64,000 bases of DNA from the NCBI GenBank assembly GCA_013824165.1, contig PNNH01000067.1, forward strand, positions 1-64,000. The letters are read 5' to 3'. This DNA comes from Methylibium sp. (GTDB taxonomy: Bacteria > Pseudomonadota > Gammaproteobacteria > Burkholderiales > Burkholderiaceae_C). Below are positions 37,532 to 45,206 of this stretch, in pieces. Below the pieces are notes generated by a model that made no database searches, was not told the origin of the DNA, and was given only the letters and a program-made list of their open reading frames with translations. The stretch's first letter is position 1; every line of letters begins with the position of its first letter. The position numbers and the translations under genes were made by a program.

Positions 37532-38491
37532 CTAAGCGGCTTCGCCAATGGCGTCGCGCGTTAGCGCGGCCTGCGCCAACACCCAGTCGCCGAATTGCCG
37601 CACCTCGGCGCGCTGGCGGCTGGTCTCGGACAGCAGCAGCCAGTAGGCCAGCGGGCTGCCCATGCGGCGGTCGGGGCCGAAGGGCTCGACCAGATCGCCG
37701 CGCTGCAGCGCATCGGCCACCAGGGCCAGCCGCGCCAGCGCCACCGCCTGGCCGCCCAGGGCGGCCTGCACCTGCTGATAAGTGAAGTTCAGATACATCC
37801 AGCGGCGCGGCTGCAACTGCGGCTGGCCTTGCTCGCTGAGCCAGCGGCGCCAGGTGAGATAGCGCGCGCCGGGGCGTTGGTCGTCCTCTTCTGCCAGCGT
37901 GTGGCCGGCCAGGTCCGCGGGCTTGTTCAAGGGCGCAGCCTCGCCCGCCTGGCTCTGGCGCAGCAGCCAGGGGCTGACGACCGGAGTCAGCGTCTCGCCG
38001 AACAGGCGCTCGCCGCCCAGCGTCGCCGGGCCGGGCTGCACATAGCGCAGCGCCAGGTCGATCTCGCCATCGGACAGGTCGACGATGCCGTCATGCGCCG
38101 AGACGCGGATGTCGATGTCGGGGTGCTCCTGCTGAAAAGCTTCCAGCCGCGGGATCAGCCACAAGGACGCAAAGGAAGCAAAGGTGCTGACCGTCACCAC
38201 GCGTCGGCCGCGGCTCTGGCGGATCTGGCGCACCGTGGCGTCAAGCCGGTCCAGCACGCCGGGCACGCAGGCCAGCAGCACGGCGCCGTCCGAGGTGAGG
38301 GCCACGCTGCGTGTGCCGCGCTGGAACAGGCTGCAGCCGATTTCCTGCTCCAGCGCCTGGATCTGGCGGCTGATGGCCGATTGCGTCAGGTGCAGTTCCT
38401 CGGCGGCTGCGCGAAAGCTCAACAGGCGCGCGACCGCCTCGAAGGCACGCAGCGGACCCACGGCGAGCGGACGGTGGCGCAGTTGATTCAT
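37532..38491 (-). CDS. LysR family transcriptional regulator (GcvA-like)
   Basis: A 319-residue regulator with an N-terminal winged helix-turn-helix (LRAFEAVARLLSFRAAAEEL, then HLTQSAISRQIQALEQEIGC) and a LysR substrate-binding domain. Sequence features such as DLSDGEIDLALRY and the DLVEPFGPDRR ending resemble the GcvA group. It is divergent from a DUF2917 gene with 112 bases between starts, a pairing that is common in Burkholderiales, so that gene is a likely target. The inducer is unknown. Confidence 0.9.
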   Translation of the reverse strand: MNQLRHRPLAVGPLRAFEAVARLLSFRAAAEELHLTQSAISRQIQALEQEIGCSLFQRGTRSVALTSDGAVLLACVPGVLDRLDATVRQIRQSRGRRVVTVSTFASFASLWLIPRLEAFQQEHPDIDIRVSAHDGIVDLSDGEIDLALRYVQPGPATLGGERLFGETLTPVVSPWLLRQSQAGEAAPLNKPADLAGHTLAEEDDQRPGARYLTWRRWLSEQGQPQLQPRRWMYLNFTYQQVQAALGGQAVALARLALVADALQRGDLVEPFGPDRRMGSPLAYWLLLSETSRQRAEVRQFGDWVLAQAALTRDAIGEAA

Positions 38492-38603
38492 GCGCGGATG
38501 GTATCAATCGACCGCGTGCATCTCATTGGACGACCCTCCGGGTGATCCCTAGTATTGCCTCTGTGTCGCCGCCGTTCCGAGGCGATGAAAGGGGAAGACT
38601 GTC

Positions 38604-38939
38604 ATGAGCGAATCGCAGCAATCATTGTGGCGCGTGGAGGCCCGTCAGGCTCTGCGTCTGAAGCTGGACAGCGGGCCGCGCGAGTTGCAGGTGGTGGAGG
38701 GCCAGCTGTGGCTGACCGTGTCGGCGGCGACAGAGCATGCCAGCCAGGACATCTGGCTGCAGCCGGGCCAGCGTTTGGCGCTGGCGCGCGGCAGTGAGAT
38801 CGTCATCGAAGCCTGGAAGGCGCCGGCCGGTTTTCAGCTGCTGGTGCCGCCGAGCGCCTGCCCGCAGCTGCTGCGCCAGCTGCAGAGTCTCAGATCTACG
38901 GCCGGCGCTTCGACGCTGGCGGCCGCGCCGGCTTGCTGA
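38604..38939 (+). CDS. DUF2917 domain-containing protein
   Basis: A 111-residue cytosolic protein of the DUF2917 family: a cupin-like small beta fold with GQLWLTVSAATEHASQDIWL and LQPGQRLALARGSEIVIEAW. The family has no known function but regularly lies next to a divergent LysR gene, as here. Its 3' end overlaps the convergent TfoX-like gene by 44 bases. A GGGGAAGACTG ribosome site lies before the ATG. Confidence 0.85.
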   Translation: MSESQQSLWRVEARQALRLKLDSGPRELQVVEGQLWLTVSAATEHASQDIWLQPGQRLALARGSEIVIEAWKAPAGFQLLVPPSACPQLLRQLQSLRSTAGASTLAAAPAC

Positions 38940-39276
38940 GTTTCTTGCTGTGGGCGCGCAGCGCTGCTTGCAGCGCCAGTCGCGCCCAGGGCTGCATCAG
39001 CGCGGGCGAGTCCATGGCCTCTTCCGGCGGGCGGTGAAAGCCCAGCTCCGCCCACTCGCCCTTGCGCTGGTAGCGAAAGGGCGGGCAGCCGGCGGCCTCG
39101 AAACTCGTGCGGCTGAGCGCATCGCTCTTCAGCCACAGCTGCTCGTACGCCAGGATGGCAACGAACAAATCGTCGACATACAGGCCGTGCCCACCGAACA
39201 TGCGGCGCGCCCGCACCGGCCCCAGCGGTGCCAGCAGCTCGCAGCAATGCAGCGTGAATTCATTCGGGCTGGGCAT
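38896..39276 (-). CDS. TfoX/Sxy N-terminal domain protein
   Basis: A 126-residue protein matching the TfoX N-terminal domain: LLAPLGPVRARRMFGGHGLYVDD and FVAILAYEQLWLKSD, then the PFRYQRKGEWAELGFHRPPEE region. Full Sxy/TfoX controls competence in gammaproteobacteria, but single-domain homologues like this are widespread and uncharacterised. A lysine-rich tail follows. The ATG at 39276 is placed by homology. It is convergent with, and overlaps, the DUF2917 gene. Confidence 0.85.
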   Translation of the reverse strand: MPSPNEFTLHCCELLAPLGPVRARRMFGGHGLYVDDLFVAILAYEQLWLKSDALSRTSFEAAGCPPFRYQRKGEWAELGFHRPPEEAMDSPALMQPWARLALQAALRAHSKKLSKPARPPASKRRP

Positions 39277-39311
39277 GGGCTGGACTCTATGACAATGGTG
39301 GGGTCTCGCCA

Positions 39312-39911
39312 TTGGAGTTCGCCTTGGACCTGTTGAGCAATGACCGCGCCGCGCTGCGCCACAAGCTGATTCAGGCACGCCTGAATCTGCCCGACCGACT
39401 GAGCCTGGCCGAGCAGCTGCAAAGCGTGCTGCGAGTCTGGCTGGTGCGTCGCCCGGAGCTGACCATCGGCGCCTACTGGCCGATCAAGGGCGAGTTCGAT
39501 CCCTTGCCGGCGCTGTACCGCTGGAGCGAGGCGCAGGACGCCGACCGCCCGAGCCGAAAAATCGGCCTGCCCGTGGTCGACAAGACCCACGGCACCTTGA
39601 CCTTCCATGTCTGGTATCCGGGCTGTCCGATGGAAGAAGATGCCTATGGAATTCCCAAGCCCAAGGACACCGAAGTCTTCGAGCCGCAGCTGCTGCTGGT
39701 GCCCTGCGTGGGCTACGGTCCGCAGGGCCTGCGCCTGGGCTATGGCGGTGGCTTCATGGACCGCACGTTGGCCGGGTTGAAGCCGCGACCCGCCACCGCC
39801 GGTCTGGGCTATGCGCATGGCTTTCTGCCGCTGCTCAAGGCCGAGGCCCACGATGTGCCGCTGGACGCGATGATCACCGAAGAAGGGGTGGTCTGGGATG
39901 TGAACGGCTAA
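39312..39911 (+). CDS. 5-formyltetrahydrofolate cyclo-ligase, copy 2 (divergent)
   Basis: A second 5-FCL-like protein of 199 residues with ALRHKLIQARLNLP at the N-terminus, IGAYWPIKGEFDP, and LLLVPCVGYGPQGLRLGYGGGFMDR. It differs from copy 1 in having Phe-Met in place of Tyr-Phe in the glycine loop and by a distinct middle region. No ATG is available; a TTG at 39312 or 39324 must be used. It precedes pepQ by 20 bases on the same strand. One copy may act on another folate or be specialised. Confidence 0.85.
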   Translation: MEFALDLLSNDRAALRHKLIQARLNLPDRLSLAEQLQSVLRVWLVRRPELTIGAYWPIKGEFDPLPALYRWSEAQDADRPSRKIGLPVVDKTHGTLTFHVWYPGCPMEEDAYGIPKPKDTEVFEPQLLLVPCVGYGPQGLRLGYGGGFMDRTLAGLKPRPATAGLGYAHGFLPLLKAEAHDVPLDAMITEEGVVWDVNG

Positions 39912-39931
39912 GCCTGCAAGAATCCACCCCC

Positions 39932-41248
39932 ATGAGCACCCTCTACGCCCGACACTTGGCCGAGCTGCAGCGCCGCAGCGAAGACGCGCTGGCCCGCAGC
40001 GGCTATGACGCCCTGGCGATCGCCAGCGGCATCGAGAAGTACGCCTTCCTCGACGACCGGCCCTATCTGTTCCAGCCCAATCCGCATTTCAAGCACTGGC
40101 TGCCGCTGACCGCGCACCCGCACAGCTGGCTGCTGATCCGCCCTGGCCACAAGCCGCGCCTGGTGTACTACCAGCCCGACGACTACTGGCATGTACCGCC
40201 CAGCGACCCGAGCGGCGAGTGGGTGGCCCACTTCGAGATCATCGTCATCAGCGAGCCGGCGCAGGCGCGCCAGCATATGCAGGTGGATGGGCGCCTGGCC
40301 ATCATCGGCGAGACCGACGCCGCGCTGGAGGGCCTGCAGCCCAACAACCCTGAAGCGCTGCTGAACCTGCTGCACTACCAGCGCGCCTGCAAGACCGAGC
40401 ATGAGCTGGAGCAGATGCGCGCGGCTTCGCGCCGCGCGGCGCCGGCCCACCTGGCTGCACGCCAGGCCTTTCTGGCCGGCGCGTCCGAGCTCGAGATCCA
40501 CCGCGCCTACCTGGCCGCTTGCGGCCACACCGACCGCGATCTGCCCTATACGAATATCGTCGCGCTCAACGAGCATGGTGCGGTGCTGCACTACCAGTAC
40601 CAAGACGCGGTAGCGCCGGCCGAGAGCCGCGCACTGCTGATCGATGCGGGTGCGCAGGTCAATGGTTATGCGAGCGACATCACCCGCACCTGGAGCACCG
40701 GCGGCAGCGCAGAGTTCGACGCGCTGCTGGCGGCGATGGAGCGCGAACAGCTGGGCCTGGTGGACGAGGTGCGCAAGGGTGTCGACTACCGCGACATCCA
40801 TCTGAGCGCACACCGCCGCACCGCGCGCGTGCTGCGCGAGCTTGGCATCGTGCAGGGCCTGAGCGAAGAGGCGCTGGTGGCCGAACGCGTCACCGCCACC
40901 TTCTTCCCGCATGGCATCGGCCATCTGCTGGGGCTGCAGGTGCACGATATCGGCGGCTTCATGGCGGACGACAGCGGCACGCCGTCGCTCAAGCCCGAGG
41001 GCCACCCCTATCTGCGCCTGACGCGCACGCTCGCCCCCGGCATGGTGGTGACGATCGAGCCCGGGCTTTACTTCATCCCGACGCTGCTGAGCAAGCTGCG
41101 CGCGACGCCGCAGGGCGCTGCGGTGAACTGGCAGCTGGTCGAGCGCCTGGCGCGATTCGGCGGTGTGCGCATCGAGGACGATGTGGTCTGCCGCGCGGAG
41201 GGCGCGCCAGAGAACATCACGCGCGAGGCCTTCGCAGCCCTGGACTGA
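39932..41248 (+). CDS. pepQ: Xaa-Pro dipeptidase
   Basis: Cytosolic dinuclear-metal peptidase that cleaves dipeptides with C-terminal proline. The 438-residue length matches PepQ. The five metal ligands are readable: Asp in DAGAQVNGYASD (two), His in HGIGHLLGLQVHD, Glu in TIEPGLYF and Glu in RIEDDVV. An N-terminal creatinase-like domain precedes the pita-bread domain. It probably shares a transcript with the cyclo-ligase before it and ends at a bidirectional terminator. Confidence 0.95.
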   Translation: MSTLYARHLAELQRRSEDALARSGYDALAIASGIEKYAFLDDRPYLFQPNPHFKHWLPLTAHPHSWLLIRPGHKPRLVYYQPDDYWHVPPSDPSGEWVAHFEIIVISEPAQARQHMQVDGRLAIIGETDAALEGLQPNNPEALLNLLHYQRACKTEHELEQMRAASRRAAPAHLAARQAFLAGASELEIHRAYLAACGHTDRDLPYTNIVALNEHGAVLHYQYQDAVAPAESRALLIDAGAQVNGYASDITRTWSTGGSAEFDALLAAMEREQLGLVDEVRKGVDYRDIHLSAHRRTARVLRELGIVQGLSEEALVAERVTATFFPHGIGHLLGLQVHDIGGFMADDSGTPSLKPEGHPYLRLTRTLAPGMVVTIEPGLYFIPTLLSKLRATPQGAAVNWQLVERLARFGGVRIEDDVVCRAEGAPENITREAFAALD

Positions 41249-41301
41249 GTCTGGCGCGGCCGACGCTGCGGACGGGCCAGCGTTGAATGGCAAGAAGCGG
41301 A

Positions 41302-41324
41302 AAAGGGCGCCATCGGCGCCCTTT
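41302..41324. terminator. Bidirectional terminator between pepQ and a PEP-CTERM gene
   Basis: Hairpin AAAGGGCGC-CATCG-GCGCCCTTT, flanked by A on one side and T on the other, lies between two convergent genes 54 bases after pepQ. It can serve both strands. Confidence 0.8.
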
Positions 41325-41355
41325 GCTCGTGGCTGCGTTGCAGCCACCGACGGCC

Positions 41356-41931
41356 TCAGGCCGCGCGACGGCGGCGAGCCGCTGCCAGGCCCGCGAGGGC
41401 CAATGCGCTCAGCGCCAGCGAGGTGGGCTCCGGCACATTGTTGGTGGCGCCGGTCAGCTCAAGGCCCCAGCTGGTGAGGCGGCCGCTGTCGATCCCGACT
41501 TGGTCGGAAATGCGCAAGGTCCAGGTGCCGAAGGCATCCTGGCCGTCGAAAGCGGACAGCAGACCATCGGGGCGGAAGCTGCCGTTGAAGGGCGCGTTGC
41601 CTGCGGCAATAGCGACCGCGGCCTCATCGTCGAAGAGGGTGTTGCTGAAGTTGTTGCCGCTGCCGCCGCGATTGGCGCTCAGGACGACCGAGGTGCCCTT
41701 GGGACTGATCAGCGTGATGAACAGATCAGAGTCGAAGGTGTGGGTCAGCGTCACGCGGGCATTCAGGTCGCTCAGCGTCAGGTGGCTGCCGAAGTTCAGG
41801 GTAGAGCTGACGGTGCACAGATCGCAGATGCTGACCGGCACATTGGTGCTGGTGACGATGGCGGCATTCGCGGCGCCGGTCACGAGGGACAGGGCGGAGA
41901 CCAGGGCGAGGGCAGCAGCTTTCAGTTTCAT
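41356..41931 (-). CDS. PEP-CTERM protein with proprotein-convertase P-domain
   Basis: A 191-residue exported protein with a signal peptide (ALVSALSLVTGAANA), a P/Homo B-type beta-sandwich (LTHTFDSDLFITLISPKG, AFGTWTLRISDQ and GRLTSWGLEL) and a PEP-CTERM signal (NVPEPTS, hydrophobic helix, AARRRRAA). It therefore is probably exported, processed by exosortase and held at the surface. The P-domain here has no protease attached. A good sigma-54 promoter candidate lies about 80 bases upstream of the ATG at 41931. Confidence 0.88.
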   Translation of the reverse strand: MKLKAAALALVSALSLVTGAANAAIVTSTNVPVSICDLCTVSSTLNFGSHLTLSDLNARVTLTHTFDSDLFITLISPKGTSVVLSANRGGSGNNFSNTLFDDEAAVAIAAGNAPFNGSFRPDGLLSAFDGQDAFGTWTLRISDQVGIDSGRLTSWGLELTGATNNVPEPTSLALSALALAGLAAARRRRAA

Positions 41932-42008
41932 GGGATGTCGCAATTGATGTGTTGAGGTGTTGTCGAATCCGCCAGCGCTCCTCACGCGGGCAGTTCCCCT
42001 CTACAGGT

Positions 42009-42023
42009 GCAGACTTCATGCCA
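42009..42023 (-). promoter_or_regulatory. Candidate sigma-54 (-24/-12) promoter for the PEP-CTERM P-domain gene
   Basis: On the minus strand TGGCATGAAGTCTGC keeps the invariant GG and GC with correct spacing and differs from TGGCACG-N4-TTGC at two positions. Start of transcription would be near 41998. PEP-CTERM genes are known to be controlled by the PrsK/PrsR sigma-54 system in some betaproteobacteria. Confidence 0.5.
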
Positions 42024-42140
42024 GTGGCACCCCCCGATTCGCGGAGGGGTTTTGGCTGACAAACAGATGGCGGCGCTGCTGTGCACAAGTTCACACAGGG
42101 CCCTGAGCCTGCCTTGAGGCCCTGTCAAGAATGCCGACGC

Positions 42141-42320
42141 TCAGCGGCGTGCGATGAGCAGCGCGCTCATCAGCAGGCCGGTGGGGATGACACCGGCGCG
42201 CACCCAGGCCACCGCCAGTTTCCTGGCCAGCCGCGCGCCGGCAAAGCCGCCAGTCGTGGCCGCGACCATCATCAGCAAGCCGGGCTGCCAGGCGATCGCG
42301 CCGGTCGAACCCGGCCGCAC
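42141..42320 (-). pseudogene. C-terminal remnant of a TauE/SafE family exporter
   Basis: Directly after the OsmC stop, and in the same frame, 59 codons encode STGAIAWQPGLLMMVAATTG, then GFAGARLARKLAVAW, then VRAGVIPTGLLMSALLIARR before TGA. This is the end of a TSUP (TauE/SafE, DUF81) membrane exporter. There is no start and no upstream part, so it is a truncated remnant. Its place at the end of the cyanase operon suggests that an ancestral operon carried an anion exporter, a family that includes sulfite and sulfoacetate exporters. Confidence 0.65.
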
Positions 42321-42884
42321 TCAGGCCATCACGACATCGGTGGCGATGGGGTTGCGGAAGCAGTTGGCCATCGGCGAATAGAAATTCGCCTGCTGCACGA
42401 TCTCTTCCAGTACCTCGCGCGGCGCATCGCCTTCGACGGCGATCTTGGCGCGCACGGCCTGGAAGCCCATCTGCTGCGGCTCCTTCTTGGCGCCGCCGGC
42501 ACCCCAGGCGGCGGGGTTGCCGATATCACCTTCCAGCGCCACTTCCAGCTTCGACAGCTTGACCCCGCGCGCGGTGGCCACCGCGTGCACGCCCACGCAC
42601 AGGCAGCCGCCCAGCGCGGACAGCAGAATCTCGCTGGGCGCGGGCGCGGTGTTCTGGCCGAACAGGTGCGGCGGCTCGTCCACCACCACCGGTGGCAGCT
42701 CGCCGACATGGGTCAGCGAACGGAACTGACCGTCGTAGCTGGTGAAGGTCTTGACCGTGCCCATCGAGTTCGGGTTGTTGCGGCCCTTCTCGGCGAAGCG
42801 CGCCAGCCCCTCGGCATCGATGCCCTTGACCCAGGCGCTGCTGCAGCTGCCAGTGGCGATGGTGTTGTCGGCGGTGGTGTCCAT
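42321..42884 (-). CDS. OsmC family protein
   Basis: A 187-residue OsmC/Ohr-like protein with PSEILLSALGGCLCVGVHAVA carrying the reactive cysteine and a CFRNPI segment near the C-terminus. Such proteins reduce organic hydroperoxides or handle related reactive thiol compounds. It is the seventh gene of the cyanase operon, 20 bases after cynS. In that setting it may detoxify a by-product of the flavoprotein reaction. Confidence 0.85.
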   Translation of the reverse strand: MDTTADNTIATGSCSSAWVKGIDAEGLARFAEKGRNNPNSMGTVKTFTSYDGQFRSLTHVGELPPVVVDEPPHLFGQNTAPAPSEILLSALGGCLCVGVHAVATARGVKLSKLEVALEGDIGNPAAWGAGGAKKEPQQMGFQAVRAKIAVEGDAPREVLEEIVQQANFYSPMANCFRNPIATDVVMA

Positions 42885-42904
42885 GGTCTCGTACTCCTGG
42901 GGGC

Positions 42905-43348
42905 TCAGTAGGTCTTGTAGGGCAGAAACTTGCCGCTCATCACGATGGAGACGCGGTCGCCGGCCGGGTTGGGCTCACGCTGCATGTCCATCTTGAAATC
43001 GATAGCGCTCATGATCCCGTCGCCGAACTCCTCGTGGATCAGTTCCTTGAAGGTGGTGCCATAGACGCTGATCAGCTCGTAGAAGCGGTAGATCAGCGGG
43101 TCGGTGGGCACGCTGGTGGGCAGCGAGCCCTTGTAGGGCACGACCTGCAGCAGCTTTACCGCCTCGGGCGGTAGCGCCAGCATCTCGCCGATCACTGCGG
43201 CCTGCTCGGCGCTGAAGGTCATCTGGCCCAGGCAGCCTGCCGTGACCCATTCCTTGCTGTGGCCTACGGCCTTTGCAATCTCGGCCCAGCTGATGCCTTT
43301 GGCGATGCGGTTCTGGACGATCAGTTCGGTGACGTCGTGGCGGTTCAT
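42905..43348 (-). CDS. cynS: Cyanate hydratase (cyanase)
   Basis: Decomposes cyanate with bicarbonate to ammonia and carbon dioxide; cytosolic decamer. The 147-residue protein has the full family pattern: N-terminal helical domain (ISWAEIAKAVGHSKEWVTA) and the C-terminal catalytic sequence with Arg in IYRFYELISVYG, Glu in the same element and Ser in GDGIMSAIDF, the three catalytic residues. Its ATG overlaps the stop of the ATPase gene (ATGA). It is embedded in an ABC-transporter/flavoprotein operon rather than in a classical cynTS unit. Confidence 0.97.
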   Translation of the reverse strand: MNRHDVTELIVQNRIAKGISWAEIAKAVGHSKEWVTAGCLGQMTFSAEQAAVIGEMLALPPEAVKLLQVVPYKGSLPTSVPTDPLIYRFYELISVYGTTFKELIHEEFGDGIMSAIDFKMDMQREPNPAGDRVSIVMSGKFLPYKTY

Positions 43349-44331
43349 GCGGACTCTCCTTGTGCGCGAAGTCGGTTGGGGGTGGTGTCGGTATCAATGT
43401 GGGTCTCGGTGGGCACGGCGGCCAGCGCCGGGCGTGCGCGCTCCAGCGGCAGCACCACCGCGGCGGCGCTCTCGTCCAGGCCGGGACGCACCACCGGCGG
43501 GTGGGCCGGGTCATGCGCAGCCGCGGCGGGTCCGCCGTCGGCGTAGTCGCGCGAACGGTTGACGAGGAAGTCGACCAGGTGGTTGCGGATGCGGTAGTAC
43601 TGCGGGTCGTGGTGCAGGGTCTGGCGGGTGCGCTCGCGCGGCAGCGTCACCTCGACGATCTCGGCCAGGCGGGCGCGCGGGCCGTTGCTCATCAAGAGCA
43701 CCTTGTCGGCCAGCAGGATGGCTTCGTCCACATCGTGCGTGATCATGAACACGGTCTGCTGCGTCGAGCGCACGATGCGCAGCAGCTCGTCCTGGATGGT
43801 GCCGCGGGTGAGCGCGTCCAGCGCGCCGAAGGGCTCGTCCAGTAGCAGCATCTTGGGCTCGATCGCGAAGGCGCGCGCAATGCCCACGCGCTGCTTCATG
43901 CCGCCGGACAGCTCGGCCGGCTTGCGCTCGACCACGGCGGCGAGTCCAACCATCTCCAGGTACTGGCGCGCGTGCGCTTCCACCTGCGCCGGCTTCCACT
44001 CGGGCCAGCGCGAGCGCACCGCGAACATCACGTTCTTCAGGACGCTCAACCAAGGCATCAGCGCGTGGCCCTGGAAGACCACGCCGCGGTCCAGCGACGG
44101 CCCGCCGATCTCGCGACCCTGCATCAGCACCACGCCGCCGCTGGCCTCTTCCAGGCCGGCGAGCACATTGAGCACCGTGGTCTTGCCGCAGCCCGAGTGG
44201 CCGATGATGCAGACGAACTCGCCCTGCTCGATGGCGAAGTTGAGGTTCTCGAACACCGGCGTGCCGAGCTTGCCCTTGTCGTCCAGATAGCTTTTCTGGA
44301 GGGCTTCGACGGAGAGGAAATGCTGGGTCAT
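43345..44331 (-). CDS. ABC transporter ATP-binding protein, nitrate/cyanate/sulfonate type
   Basis: A 328-residue ATPase with Walker A GHSGCGKT (near residue 43), signature LSGGMKQR, Walker B LLLDEPFGALD and the NrtD/SsuB/CynD-like arrangement. A C-terminal extension of about 60 residues (rich in Ala, Pro and Thr) follows the domain. It energises uptake of the ligand bound by the 45207 protein. It is coupled to cynS by a four-base overlap, and follows the permease gene by 19 bases. Confidence 0.93.
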   Translation of the reverse strand: MTQHFLSVEALQKSYLDDKGKLGTPVFENLNFAIEQGEFVCIIGHSGCGKTTVLNVLAGLEEASGGVVLMQGREIGGPSLDRGVVFQGHALMPWLSVLKNVMFAVRSRWPEWKPAQVEAHARQYLEMVGLAAVVERKPAELSGGMKQRVGIARAFAIEPKMLLLDEPFGALDALTRGTIQDELLRIVRSTQQTVFMITHDVDEAILLADKVLLMSNGPRARLAEIVEVTLPRERTRQTLHHDPQYYRIRNHLVDFLVNRSRDYADGGPAAAAHDPAHPPVVRPGLDESAAAVVLPLERARPALAAVPTETHIDTDTTPNRLRAQGESA

Positions 44332-44350
44332 GGGTTTGGGCTCCTGTGCC

Positions 44351-45205
44351 TCACTCGCGGTAGGTGGCCAGGCGCTGCAGGCGGCCGAACACCCAGTCCA
44401 GCGCCATGCCGACGAAGCCGATCACGAAGATCGCGAAGATCACGTTGGGCAGCGCCAGGTTGTTCCACTCGTTCCAGACGAAGTAGCCGATGCCTGTGCC
44501 GCCGACCAGCATCTCGGCCGCGACGATCACCAGCCAGGCGATGCCCATCGAGATGCGCATGCCGGTCAGGATGGTCGGTGCCGCGGCTGGCAGCACCACC
44601 TCGATGGCGGTGCGCCAGCGGCTGACCTCCAGCGTGCGCGCCACATTGAGCCATTCCTTGCGCACCGAGGCCACGCCGTGAGCGGTATTGATCAGCATCG
44701 GCCAGATCGAGCAGATGAAGATCACGAAGATGCCCGAGATCGACGAGTCCTTGATGGTGTATAGCGCCAGCGGCATCCAGGCCAGCGGCGAGATCGGCTT
44801 GAGGAGCTGGATGAAGGGATCGAGCGCCTGGTGCAGCAGCGGTGACATGCCGATGGCGAAGCCCAGCGGCAGCGCGATCAGCACCGCCAGGCCGAAGCCC
44901 AGGCCGACGCGGGCCAGCGAATGCGCCAGCTGGATGCCGATGCCCTTGTCGTTGGGTCCGTTGTCGTAGAAGGGGTCGGAGAGGTAGCGCACAAAGGCCT
45001 CGCCGACCTTGGCCGGCGGCGGTAGGCCATCGCTCTTCTCCGCGCCCTTGCCCATCAGCGCGGCATATTCGGCCGACATGCCCGCAGGCAACTGCTGCCC
45101 GGCCGGCTTGAGGGTCAGTCCTTGCCACAAGCCCAGGCCGACGATCAGGATGGCCAGCGAGAGCAGCGCGGCGCGCAGGCGCTGGCGACTGATGAGTTTG
45201 CCCAT
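44351..45205 (-). CDS. ABC transporter permease, nitrate/cyanate/taurine type
   Basis: A 284-residue inner-membrane permease with about six hydrophobic segments and the cytoplasmic coupling loop ARTLEVSRWRTAIEVVLPAAAP, characteristic of the NrtB/SsuC/TauC group. An N-terminal periplasmic loop (about 35-80) separates the first helix from the rest. The ATG at 45205 (MGKLISRQR) is preferred to a start 12 codons earlier. It lies one base after the binding-protein stop in the operon. Confidence 0.92.
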   Translation of the reverse strand: MGKLISRQRLRAALLSLAILIVGLGLWQGLTLKPAGQQLPAGMSAEYAALMGKGAEKSDGLPPPAKVGEAFVRYLSDPFYDNGPNDKGIGIQLAHSLARVGLGFGLAVLIALPLGFAIGMSPLLHQALDPFIQLLKPISPLAWMPLALYTIKDSSISGIFVIFICSIWPMLINTAHGVASVRKEWLNVARTLEVSRWRTAIEVVLPAAAPTILTGMRISMGIAWLVIVAAEMLVGGTGIGYFVWNEWNNLALPNVIFAIFVIGFVGMALDWVFGRLQRLATYRE

Positions 45206-45206
45206 A

